The notes under the pieces were generated by a model that was not told the DNA's origin, did no database searches, and saw only the letters and a program-made list of their open reading frames with translations. Shown piece by piece: positions 54,070-60,870 of a stretch of DNA of 64,000 nucleotides. The stretch spans positions 2,330,501-2,394,500 of the forward strand of contig NZ_CP156891.1 in the NCBI RefSeq assembly GCF_019249795.2. The letters are read 5' to 3'. The translations under genes and the position numbers were made by a program. This DNA is from Segatella copri (GTDB lineage Bacteria > Bacteroidota > Bacteroidia > Bacteroidales > Bacteroidaceae). Numbering within the stretch: position 1 is the stretch's first letter; the number at the start of each line of letters is the position of its first letter.

Positions 54070-54980
54070 TTCTTTTCTGCTATTCTTAGTTTGGCGCTTC
54101 TGCTCCTAGGGTTCCTTTCCTGCTCGTCGGCATCGGGAACGATTACCTTGTTGTTCACGAGTTTGAAAGGGGTTTCTATTCTTCCGAAGAAGTCCTGCTC
54201 TATCTTGCCTTCTGCATTGCCCGCTTTCATCATGTTCTTTACGATTCTGTCTTCCAGCGAGTGATAGGTGATGACGCTGAGTCGGCCTCCCGGTTTCAGA
54301 AGTTCCGTGGCTGAGCGGAGCATCTCTTTCAGGGCGTCCATCTCGTGGTTCACTTCTATGCGCAGCGCCTGGAAGAGTTTTGCCATGTCTTTCTTCTCGC
54401 GTTCCCGCTTGAAGAGGGGCTCTACGGCTGCCATGAAGTCTTTGGTGGTAAGGATGGGCTTCTCGGTTCTTGTCTTGACGAGTGCCGAGGCGATGCGGCG
54501 CGAGTTCTTCAGCTCACCGTATAGGTAGAAGATGTCGGCAAGGGCACCTTCGTCATATTCGTTTACGATGTCGGCAGCAGTCTTGCCTGCACGCTTGTTC
54601 ATGCGCATGTCGAGTGGGGAGTCGAAACGGAAGGAGAAACCGCGGGTCTCGTCATCGAAGTGGTGGCTCGATACGCCCAGGTCGGCTAACAGTCCGTCGA
54701 GTCCGTCTACCCCGTAGTAGCGCATCCAGTTTTTCAGGAATCTGAAGTTGGAGCATACGAAGGTGAAGTTCTCGTTTGCCACCACGTTGCGCTCTGCATC
54801 GGCATCCTGGTCGAAACTGTACAGGTGCGCTCCCTCAGTCAGGCGCGACAGAATCTCTCTGGAATGTCCGCCACCACCGAAGGTTACGTCTACATAGATG
54901 CCTCCTGGCTGTATGTTCAACCCGTCAACGCTCTCCTTGAGGAGCACCGGTACGTGATATGTTTCTGCTGTCTTTATCAT
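54066..54980 (-). CDS. rsmH: 16S rRNA m4C1402 methyltransferase
   Basis: A 304-residue SAM-dependent methyltransferase (MraW). The N-terminal HVPVLLKESVDGL, the SAM loop VDVTFGGGGHSREIL and the C-terminal NPRSRSAKLR are all diagnostic. First gene of the dcw cluster here: the usual mraZ is not upstream. Instead 356 bp of non-coding DNA separate it from the divergent acyltransferase operon. Confidence 0.96.
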   Translation of the reverse strand: MIKTAETYHVPVLLKESVDGLNIQPGGIYVDVTFGGGGHSREILSRLTEGAHLYSFDQDADAERNVVANENFTFVCSNFRFLKNWMRYYGVDGLDGLLADLGVSSHHFDDETRGFSFRFDSPLDMRMNKRAGKTAADIVNEYDEGALADIFYLYGELKNSRRIASALVKTRTEKPILTTKDFMAAVEPLFKREREKKDMAKLFQALRIEVNHEMDALKEMLRSATELLKPGGRLSVITYHSLEDRIVKNMMKAGNAEGKIEQDFFGRIETPFKLVNNKVIVPDADEQERNPRSRSAKLRIAEKK

Positions 54981-55047
54981 ATATCTTTTTGCTGTCTTAT
55001 CGCGTTATAATATTGCGTGCGTACTTATTAATGTATAAATTTGGGTT

Positions 55048-55055
55048 CAAAGGTA
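55048..55055 (-). promoter_or_regulatory. -7 box of the dcw cluster
   Basis: TACCTTTG on the minus strand, 67 nt before the rsmH start. No clear -33 element. Confidence 0.45.
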
Positions 55056-55301
55056 CATAAAAATCTCCATATAGCCTTACATTTTCCCACAAAATTTATA
55101 AAACTTAATGAAAAAGTTGTTTTTGGTCAACTTCACCTTCCAGTTTCGGGCATCGCCTTTTTGGTCTCATCAAGTGTGAAGTTTTTGTAAAAATACGTAC
55201 AAAATGGGCTCGATTTGTCGTGATAGTTTTAAAAAACTAATAAATTTTCGCTTTTTTGCTATTTTTTTGGAAAAAATGGCACGTATTTGAAAAAGTTGAG
55301 T

Positions 55302-55309
55302 TACTTTTG
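55302..55309 (+). promoter_or_regulatory. -7 box of the acyltransferase operon
   Basis: TACTTTTG, 27 nt before the first start codon; no -33 at standard distance. Confidence 0.45.
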
Positions 55310-55336
55310 CACTAACTTATATAAGTTTTAGCAAAC

Positions 55337-56164
55337 ATGAGTGAATCAATAGAGAAAACGATAGACATAGATAAGATTCTTAAGAGCAAGATGGGAAGCA
55401 AGGTGAAATTCGTACCGCGCTTCCTGGTTTCCTGGCTCAAGAAGATTATTCACGAGGACGAGGTGAACAGGTTCTTGTGGGAGAGCCGTGGCCTTTCGGG
55501 TACTGAATGGCTCACCGAATGTGTGCGCTATCTGAAGATGGATGTTGAAATCGTAGGCTTGGAAAACCTGCCTGACAAGAACGACGGCAAACTCTATACC
55601 TTTGTTTCCAATCATCCTCTGGGCGGACAGGACGGTGTATGTCTCGGTTCCATCATCGGCAAGCACTATGATGGCAAGTTCCGCTATCTGGTGAATGATC
55701 TTCTGCTCAACTTGCCGGGTTTGAAACCTGTAAGTATCGGCATCAACAAGACGGGTCGCCAGAGTCGCGATTTCCCACGGATGGTGGAGGCGGGCTTCAA
55801 GAGTGACAACCACATGCTGATGTTTCCGGCAGGCTTGAACAGCCGCAAGCGCAAGGATGGAACCATCCACGACCTGCCTTGGAAGAAGACGTTTATCTCT
55901 AAGAGTATAGAATATCAGCGCGATGTGGTGCCTATCCATTTCGGAGGGTGCAACTCTGAACGTTTCTACCGCATCGCCCGATTTAGCGACAAGTATCTGC
56001 CGTTTAATCTCGCCATGCTGTTCCTGGTTGACGAGATGTACAGGAATGTGGGCAAGCATTTCCGCATCTCCATCGGCAAACCGATTCCTTGGCAGACTTT
56101 TGATAAGAGCAAGTCGGCTACCGAGTGGGCGCAGTATGTTGAAGACAGGGTTTATGAACTTTAA
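55337..56164 (+). CDS. glsA: PlsC-like O-acyltransferase, likely amino-acid lipid synthesis
   Basis: A 275-residue membrane-associated acyltransferase. The LPLAT catalytic region is FVSNHPLGGQDGVCLG (His and Asp of the charge relay), followed by GINKTGRQSRDFPRM and LMFPAGLNSRKRKDG, the acceptor/phosphate blocks. With the next gene, a GNAT-fold N-acyltransferase, it resembles the OlsA/OlsB and glsA/glsB pairs that make ornithine and glycine lipids; it would add the second acyl chain. The symbol is by analogy with Bacteroides glycine-lipid genes; lysophosphatidate acylation is the alternative. Confidence 0.7.
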   Translation: MSESIEKTIDIDKILKSKMGSKVKFVPRFLVSWLKKIIHEDEVNRFLWESRGLSGTEWLTECVRYLKMDVEIVGLENLPDKNDGKLYTFVSNHPLGGQDGVCLGSIIGKHYDGKFRYLVNDLLLNLPGLKPVSIGINKTGRQSRDFPRMVEAGFKSDNHMLMFPAGLNSRKRKDGTIHDLPWKKTFISKSIEYQRDVVPIHFGGCNSERFYRIARFSDKYLPFNLAMLFLVDEMYRNVGKHFRISIGKPIPWQTFDKSKSATEWAQYVEDRVYEL

Positions 56165-56236
56165 TGGTTTGCAAAACCCGGGAACATTGTTTTATATTAA
56201 CGAAATCGTAGAATCATAGCATAGAAGAAGAGTAAT

Positions 56237-57232
56237 ATGGAAGAAGAAATCATCCAACCGATTGACCGTGAGCTCCTGAAGAGCGAGCTTACACCCGACA
56301 AGCAACTGAGAATGACCAATAAGAGCCATAACGAGATTTACATCGTTACGGCAAATGATTCGCCTAATGTGCTGAAAGAGATTGGTCGACTTCGTGAAAT
56401 CGCTTTCCGCGAAGCGGGAGGCGGAACGGGCAAATCTATGGATCTTGATGAGTTCGACTTTGGTGACAACTGTTACAAGCAGCTGATTGTCTGGAATCCT
56501 GAAGCCGATGAGATTATCGGCGGTTACCGTTATCTCTTGGGTAAGGACTGGGAGCTCGATGAGAAGGGACAGCCTAAGCTGGCAACCAGCCACATGTTCC
56601 ATTTCTCCGACAAGTTTCTCAAGGAGTATATGCCTTATACCGTAGAGTTGGGCCGTTCTTTCGTTTCGCTCGAATATCAGAATGTGCGTACCAACACCAA
56701 GAGCATCTTTGCTCTCGACAATCTCTGGGATGGTTTGGGCGCCTTGACGGTTCTCTATCCGGAAGTAAAATATTTCTTCGGCAAGATGACGATGTATCCG
56801 TCTTACATCCGTCGTGGCCGCGACATGATTCTCTATTTCCTCAAGAAGCATTTTGATGACAAGGAGAATCTCGTAATCCCGATGAAACCGCTGACATTGG
56901 ATATTCCGGAGAGTGATTTGGCTGCCATCTTTACAGAAGATGACTTCAAGGCAGACTATCGTATTCTGAACCGTGAAGTTCGCAAGTTGGGTTATAATAT
57001 TCCTCCTCTTGTTAATGCCTACATGAGTCTGAGTCCTACGATGAAGCTTTTCGGTACCGCCATCAACTATGGTTTTGGTGATGTGGAGGAGACCGGTATC
57101 CTCATCGCCATCGATGAGATTTTGGAAGAGAAGCGAGTTCGCCATATCAACAGTTTTATTAAGGAACATCCTGAGGCTCTGAAGATTACGAGCGGAGCCA
57201 ATAATTTGATTTATAAGGAAAAAGGTATTTAA
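56237..57232 (+). CDS. glsB: GNAT-fold N-acyltransferase (OlsB/GlsB-like)
   Basis: A 331-residue protein of the hemolysin-A/OlsB acyltransferase type: RLREIAFREAGGGTGKSMDLDEFD, cited as LREIAFREAGGGTG and DLDEFD, then ELGRSFVSLEYQ and FFGKMTMYPSYI are family landmarks. In Bacteroides such an enzyme transfers an acyl chain to glycine. It follows the O-acyltransferase by 72 bp on the same strand, so the two probably act in sequence. Amino-acid specificity cannot be read from the sequence. Confidence 0.72.
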   Translation: MEEEIIQPIDRELLKSELTPDKQLRMTNKSHNEIYIVTANDSPNVLKEIGRLREIAFREAGGGTGKSMDLDEFDFGDNCYKQLIVWNPEADEIIGGYRYLLGKDWELDEKGQPKLATSHMFHFSDKFLKEYMPYTVELGRSFVSLEYQNVRTNTKSIFALDNLWDGLGALTVLYPEVKYFFGKMTMYPSYIRRGRDMILYFLKKHFDDKENLVIPMKPLTLDIPESDLAAIFTEDDFKADYRILNREVRKLGYNIPPLVNAYMSLSPTMKLFGTAINYGFGDVEETGILIAIDEILEEKRVRHINSFIKEHPEALKITSGANNLIYKEKGI

Positions 57233-57257
57233 TTCAAGTTTCGCATGTAAGCTTCAC

Positions 57258-57336
57258 ACGCCCCAGGCATCAGAACACCATCATGTCCCCACACGCCCTG
57301 AAAGGGCAGAAGCTCCTAGCCCAGGGCGTATGGGGC
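57258..57336. repeat. GC-rich REP-like palindromic element
   Basis: Nested inverted repeats in an AT-rich gap: GCCCCA (57260-57265) pairs with TGGGGC (57331-57336), CGCCCTG (57294-57300) with CAGGGCG (57322-57328), and GCCCTGAAAGGGC forms its own small hairpin. The composition contrasts sharply with flanking DNA. It resembles interspersed extragenic palindromes known from Bacteroidota; copy number in this genome cannot be checked here, and no second copy is in the window. Confidence 0.55.
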
Positions 57337-57388
57337 AAAACAACTTGGGTTAAATAGTCTTAATGAATCTCGGAAAAGGCAGCGGAAT

Positions 57389-57420
57389 TTTGGTTTTATG
57401 TGTCGAAAAGTGTATCTTTG
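57389..57420 (+). promoter_or_regulatory. Promoter of the DUF4143 ATPase, spacer filled by repeat 1
   Basis: TTTG (57389-57392), 20 nt, TATCTTTG (57413-57420). The 20-nt spacer is almost exactly the core of the first 33-bp repeat. Start of transcription would fall near 57427, the first base of repeat 2. Confidence 0.7.
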
Positions 57421-57448
57421 CGCAGGTTTTATGTGTCAGAAAGTGTAA
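57398..57448 (+). other. Mini-ORF spanning repeats 1-2
   Basis: ATG in repeat 1 opens a 16-codon frame, MCRKVYLCAGFMCQKV, ending in TAA at the end of the repeat 2 core. It begins upstream of the predicted start of transcription, so it would be translated only from a longer transcript. See the twin at 57464. Confidence 0.25.
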
Positions 57449-57463
57449 TGATAGCATGGTTTC

Positions 57464-57514
57464 ATGTGTCGAAAAGTGTATCGTTCTGGCATTTTTATGT
57501 GTCTAAAAGTGTAA
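57464..57514 (+). other. Mini-ORF spanning repeats 3-4, 4 nt before the ATPase start
   Basis: ATG in repeat 3 opens MCRKVYRSGIFMCLKV then TAA, leaving 4 nt before the ATPase ATG (57519) in another frame. The peptide opening MCRKVY resembles the ATPase opening MKRKVY. It is a candidate leader peptide or an accident of the repeat. Confidence 0.3.
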
Positions 57515-57518
57515 AGAT

Positions 57519-58808
57519 ATGAAGAGAAAGGTATATGAACAGCTTCTGGAATGGAAGAGTCAGGAGCACCACAAGCCATTGATTCTTAATGGTGTACGAC
57601 AATGTGGAAAGACTTATGTCCTTAAGGAATTCGGTAGGCAGGAATTTGATAGTCTGGCTTACGTAAGTTGCGATAGGAATGTAAACCTGCAAGCTATCTA
57701 TTCGGGTGATTTTGATGTCGCCAGAATCATTCAGGGCTTAAGTGCTTTGACTGGGGTAGATATTATTCCAGGCAAAACTCTTATTTTTCTGGATGAAGTG
57801 CAGGCATTCCCGCAGGCTTTAGAGGCTTTGAAATATTTCTGTGAAGATGCCCCGGAATATCATATTGTAGTAGCTGGTTCTCTGCTGGGAGTCGCTTTAC
57901 ATGCAGGAGTTTCGTTTCCTGTAGGCAAGGTGCAGACTTTGCGTCTCTTTCCGATGGATTTCGAGGAATTCCTCATGGCGATGGGCGAGGAGCAGTTGCT
58001 GAAGCTGATGCACAGCCATGATTATGAACTGATGAATGCTTTTCACGAAAAACTGAAGGATTTGCTGCGACAATATTATTATGTAGGTGGCATGCCCGAA
58101 GTGGTAAAGGCTTTTGCTGAAAATAAGTTGCTCAATCAGGTGCGCAGCCTGCAGAACGAGATTCTTTCCAACTATGCCAGTGATTTCTCCAAGCATGCTC
58201 CATCACAGGAAGTGCCCCGAATTGATATGGTTTGGCAATCCATTCTGGGGCAGTTGTCGAAGGAGAACAAAAAGTTTGTCTATGGTGTATTGAAGAAGGG
58301 CGGTAGGGCCAAGGAATTTGAACTTGCCATCCAGTGGCTGGTGGATGCTGGACTGGTGTATAAGATTACAAAGGTATCGAAGCCGGAGTTGCCTCTGAAG
58401 TTTTATGAAGATTTATCGGCGTTTAAGCTCTATTTATGCGATTGCGGGTTGATGGGCGCCATGGCTGATACGTCTGCCAAGGAGGTTCTTTTGGGTGATG
58501 CGGTATTTACTGAATATAAAGGAGCTTTTACGGAACAGTATGTGTTGCAGCAGTTGCTTGCATCCGGATTGCAGCATATTTATTATTACAGTTCCGATAC
58601 TTCTCGTATGGAAATGGATTTTCTGATTCAGCGTGATGGTGTCTTATTGCCTATTGAGGTAAAAGGGGGTACAAGCGTCAAGGCAACCTCCCTTCATCAT
58701 TATCTGCTGGAGCATCCGGATATTTCAGCCATCCGTTATTCTATGTTGCCTTATCGTCAGCAGGCTAATATCACCAACATGCCGTTATACGGGGTGTTTT
58801 TAAAATAA
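57519..58808 (+). CDS. AAA ATPase with DUF4143 (PD-(D/E)XK-like) domain
   Basis: A 429-residue cytoplasmic protein. N-terminal AAA_14-type ATPase: Walker A in NGVRQCGKTYVLKEFG (about 25-40) and Walker B LIFLDEVQA, then VVAGSLLGVAL (sensor). The C-terminal DUF4143 domain ends in MEMDFLIQRDGVLLPIEVKGG, a D-x(n)-E-x-K arrangement as in PD-(D/E)XK nucleases. Biological role unknown; paralogues are abundant in anaerobic Bacteroidota and archaea. Alone between terminators and its own iteron-bearing promoter, which suggests an autonomous, self-regulated unit. Confidence 0.85.
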   Translation: MKRKVYEQLLEWKSQEHHKPLILNGVRQCGKTYVLKEFGRQEFDSLAYVSCDRNVNLQAIYSGDFDVARIIQGLSALTGVDIIPGKTLIFLDEVQAFPQALEALKYFCEDAPEYHIVVAGSLLGVALHAGVSFPVGKVQTLRLFPMDFEEFLMAMGEEQLLKLMHSHDYELMNAFHEKLKDLLRQYYYVGGMPEVVKAFAENKLLNQVRSLQNEILSNYASDFSKHAPSQEVPRIDMVWQSILGQLSKENKKFVYGVLKKGGRAKEFELAIQWLVDAGLVYKITKVSKPELPLKFYEDLSAFKLYLCDCGLMGAMADTSAKEVLLGDAVFTEYKGAFTEQYVLQQLLASGLQHIYYYSSDTSRMEMDFLIQRDGVLLPIEVKGGTSVKATSLHHYLLEHPDISAIRYSMLPYRQQANITNMPLYGVFLK

Positions 58809-58812
58809 GAAG

Positions 58813-58856
58813 AAAAAAATAACACGGACAAATCAAATTGTCCGTGTTATTTTTTT
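58813..58856. terminator. Bidirectional terminator between the ATPase and dgt
   Basis: A 19-bp perfect stem (58813-58831 with 58838-58856) with a 6-nt loop. The A-run on one side and T-run on the other make it work for both converging genes; it starts 5 nt after the ATPase stop. Confidence 0.85.
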
Positions 58857-58890
58857 AGTTTAAGATCTGTTTTATCCCTTACATTTTCCC

Positions 58891-60228
58891 TTATACAATA
58901 GGCAGACTGATTCCGTTGATCTTCTGATAGATGTCGAGCGCATAGATGTCGGTCATGCCGCTGATATAATCAATTACCGCCATGATGCGCTCCTCCAGAT
59001 TCTCGTTCTCTATATCATACTGGCTGCTTACCCGGCGTAAGAGCTGCTTGGAGTAGAAACGCGATGGGTTGACGGCTGCCTCTATGAAAACCTCCATCAG
59101 AGTTGCCATGATTTTATAACCCGACAGTTCTATGTCGAGCACCGGCTTGCTTTGGTAAATCTTAGAGTAGGAGATCTTCTCACATTCCTTGTATGCCTTT
59201 TTCTGGCGCTCGGAAATGTGGTCGATGAGACTGCCCTCGAAAGTTCCGGCAAGGATTTCTTCCTCGTGCGCCAGGAAGGCTGCCACACATTCGTTCTCCA
59301 GTTTGCCGATGACGCTGGCTCTCATGTAAACCACTTTCTCGTTTTCGTCAGTCATTTCTTCGTCGATGATGCGCTGGCGTATCTTCTGCTGGATATCTTC
59401 ATCGAAGAAACTCAGCAGCAAGTGCTCGGTCTCGGCAAAGGAAAGAATCTTGAGCTTATGGGAGTCTTCGATGTCCATGATTTCGTAGCAGATATCGTCA
59501 GCAGCTTCTACCATATATACAAGTGGATGGCGGGCGTATTTGAGAGGCTCACCCGGTGCAGATTTGCAAAAAATGCCCAATTCATCGGCAATTTTCCTGT
59601 AAGATTCCGCTTCGGAAGCAAAGAAACCGAATTTGCCGTGGTTGCCGGCAAGACTGCTTGCAAACGGGTATTTTACGATGGAAGCAAGCATGGAATAGGT
59701 CATCACGAAGCCTCCCTGACGGCGCCCCTTGAACCGGTGGGTCAGGATTCTGAAGGCATTTGCGTTGCCTTCGAAATGCGTAATATCATCCCAAAACTCC
59801 GATGAAACCATTGATTTTATTTTCTGACCCGGTCCTTCAGAGAAGAAAGTCTGGATGGCTTTCTCGCCGGAATGACCGAAAGGCGGATTGCCCAAATCAT
59901 GTGCCAGACAGGCTGCACTTACTATGGTACCTATCTCCTCAACGAGCGTATCCTTCAGTTCAGGCCGCTTCTGGATGACACGTCGGGAAATGTCGTTACC
60001 TATCGACATGCCCACACTCGCCACCTCCAGACTGTGGGTGAGGCGGTTGTGAACGAAGATGCTGCCCGGCAAAGGGAAAACCTGCGTCTTGTTCTGCAGG
60101 CGGCGAAATGCCGATGAAAAGATAAGACGGTCGTAATCGCGCTTGAATTCAGAGCGATCATCATGGCGCTCGGCATGCTTATGCTCCTGTCCGAAACGCT
60201 TGTTGGATATCAGTTGTTTCCATTCCAT
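58891..60228 (-). CDS. dgt: Deoxyguanosinetriphosphate triphosphohydrolase-like protein
   Basis: A 445-residue HD-domain enzyme that hydrolyses dGTP (or dNTPs) to deoxynucleoside and triphosphate. The HD motif residues appear in NRLTHSLEVASVG (His) and AHDLGNPPFGHSGE (His-Asp). SAFRRLQNKTQVFPL is the usual N-terminal block. Faces dut across a 168-bp divergent region, so both genes of the pair act on the dNTP pool. Confidence 0.94.
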   Translation of the reverse strand: MEWKQLISNKRFGQEHKHAERHDDRSEFKRDYDRLIFSSAFRRLQNKTQVFPLPGSIFVHNRLTHSLEVASVGMSIGNDISRRVIQKRPELKDTLVEEIGTIVSAACLAHDLGNPPFGHSGEKAIQTFFSEGPGQKIKSMVSSEFWDDITHFEGNANAFRILTHRFKGRRQGGFVMTYSMLASIVKYPFASSLAGNHGKFGFFASEAESYRKIADELGIFCKSAPGEPLKYARHPLVYMVEAADDICYEIMDIEDSHKLKILSFAETEHLLLSFFDEDIQQKIRQRIIDEEMTDENEKVVYMRASVIGKLENECVAAFLAHEEEILAGTFEGSLIDHISERQKKAYKECEKISYSKIYQSKPVLDIELSGYKIMATLMEVFIEAAVNPSRFYSKQLLRRVSSQYDIENENLEERIMAVIDYISGMTDIYALDIYQKINGISLPIV

Positions 60229-60255
60229 ATTATTGTATTACTTGATTCTGTAGCG

Positions 60256-60286
60256 CAAAAATACACTAAAGTAAGCACAAATCAAA
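60256..60286 (-). promoter_or_regulatory. Promoter of dgt
   Basis: TTTG (60286-60283), 19 nt, TATTTTTG (60263-60256) on the minus strand, 28 nt before the start. Confidence 0.6.
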
Positions 60287-60348
60287 ATAAAATATGATAA
60301 ATTACATGTTTTTATCCTCAAAAATTCATTTATTCCATCAAAATTGCT

Positions 60349-60356
60349 TATTTTTG
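60349..60356 (+). promoter_or_regulatory. -7 box of the dut operon
   Basis: TATTTTTG, 40 nt before the dut start; no -33 match at the standard distance. Confidence 0.45.
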
Positions 60357-60396
60357 CAGATTATTAAACTCAGACACAGATAAAAAAGAAAAAGTC

Positions 60397-60834
60397 ATGA
60401 TAAAAGTACAGATTATCAACAAGGGGCATCAGCCTCTACCTGCGTTTGCCACACCTCAGAGTGCCGGCATGGATTTGCGTGCAAACATCGATGAGGCAAT
60501 CGTGCTTCATCCTATGGAGCGGCGACTGGTGCCAACCGGTCTTTATATGGCTTTGCCTGCAGGTTATGAAGCGCAGATCCGTCCTCGCAGCGGTCTGGCT
60601 TTGAAGCATGGCATTACTGTACTGAATACGCCGGGAACCATCGATGCCGATTATCGCGGTGAAATCATGGTTCTGCTCATCAATTTCTCTACAGAGGATT
60701 TCGTTATCAACGATGGCGAACGTATAGCCCAGATGGTGCTGGCCAAGCACGAACAATGCGATTTCATCGAGGTTAATGAGCTCGATGAAACCGAACGTGG
60801 AGCCGGCGGATACGGTCATACGGGTGTAAAATAA
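60397..60834 (+). CDS. dut: dUTP diphosphatase (dUTPase)
   Basis: A 145-residue homotrimeric dUTPase that converts dUTP to dUMP and keeps uracil out of DNA. All five motifs are present: [42 protein letters not shown] and [10 protein letters not shown]. First gene of a plus-strand run with a TPR protein (36-bp gap), a DUF4292 lipoprotein and an EnvC-like gene. Complements ung at 31194 in uracil control. Confidence 0.97.
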   Translation: MIKVQIINKGHQPLPAFATPQSAGMDLRANIDEAIVLHPMERRLVPTGLYMALPAGYEAQIRPRSGLALKHGITVLNTPGTIDADYRGEIMVLLINFSTEDFVINDGERIAQMVLAKHEQCDFIEVNELDETERGAGGYGHTGVK

Positions 60835-60870
60835 CAGATTATTAAAGATAGAATAGAAAGGATTAGAATC

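Larger units (their letters stand above)
54981..55336. other. Divergent promoter region, dcw cluster and acyltransferase operon
   Basis: No ORF, and no trace of mraZ. Contains TACCTTTG (55055-55048, minus strand), the likely -7 box of the dcw cluster, and TACTTTTG (55302-55309, plus strand) for the acyltransferases. Neither has a -33 match at the usual distance. The middle is AT-rich with nothing else recognisable. Confidence 0.6.
57394..57525 (+). repeat. Four 33-bp tandem repeats (iterons) before the DUF4143 ATPase
   Basis: Units begin at 57394, 57427, 57460 and 57493, exactly 33 bp apart. Shared core: TTTTATGTGTCGAAAAGTGT, with one or two changes per copy; the last 10-12 bp of each unit vary. 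Each core holds TGTGT and AGTGT half-sites about one helical turn apart. Repeat 1 occupies the promoter spacer and repeats 2-4 the leader, ending at the start codon (57519). Read as a multi-site operator. Confidence 0.85.

Noticed and set aside
56192..57169. A 325-codon antisense frame over the GNAT-type acyltransferase gene
   Set aside because: Shadow of glsB; no promoter, signal or family features.
57394..57525. A CRISPR array
   Set aside because: Four copies at 33-bp period leave only 10-12 bp between cores, the copies are imperfect, and no cas genes are near. It is better described as a promoter-linked iteron array.
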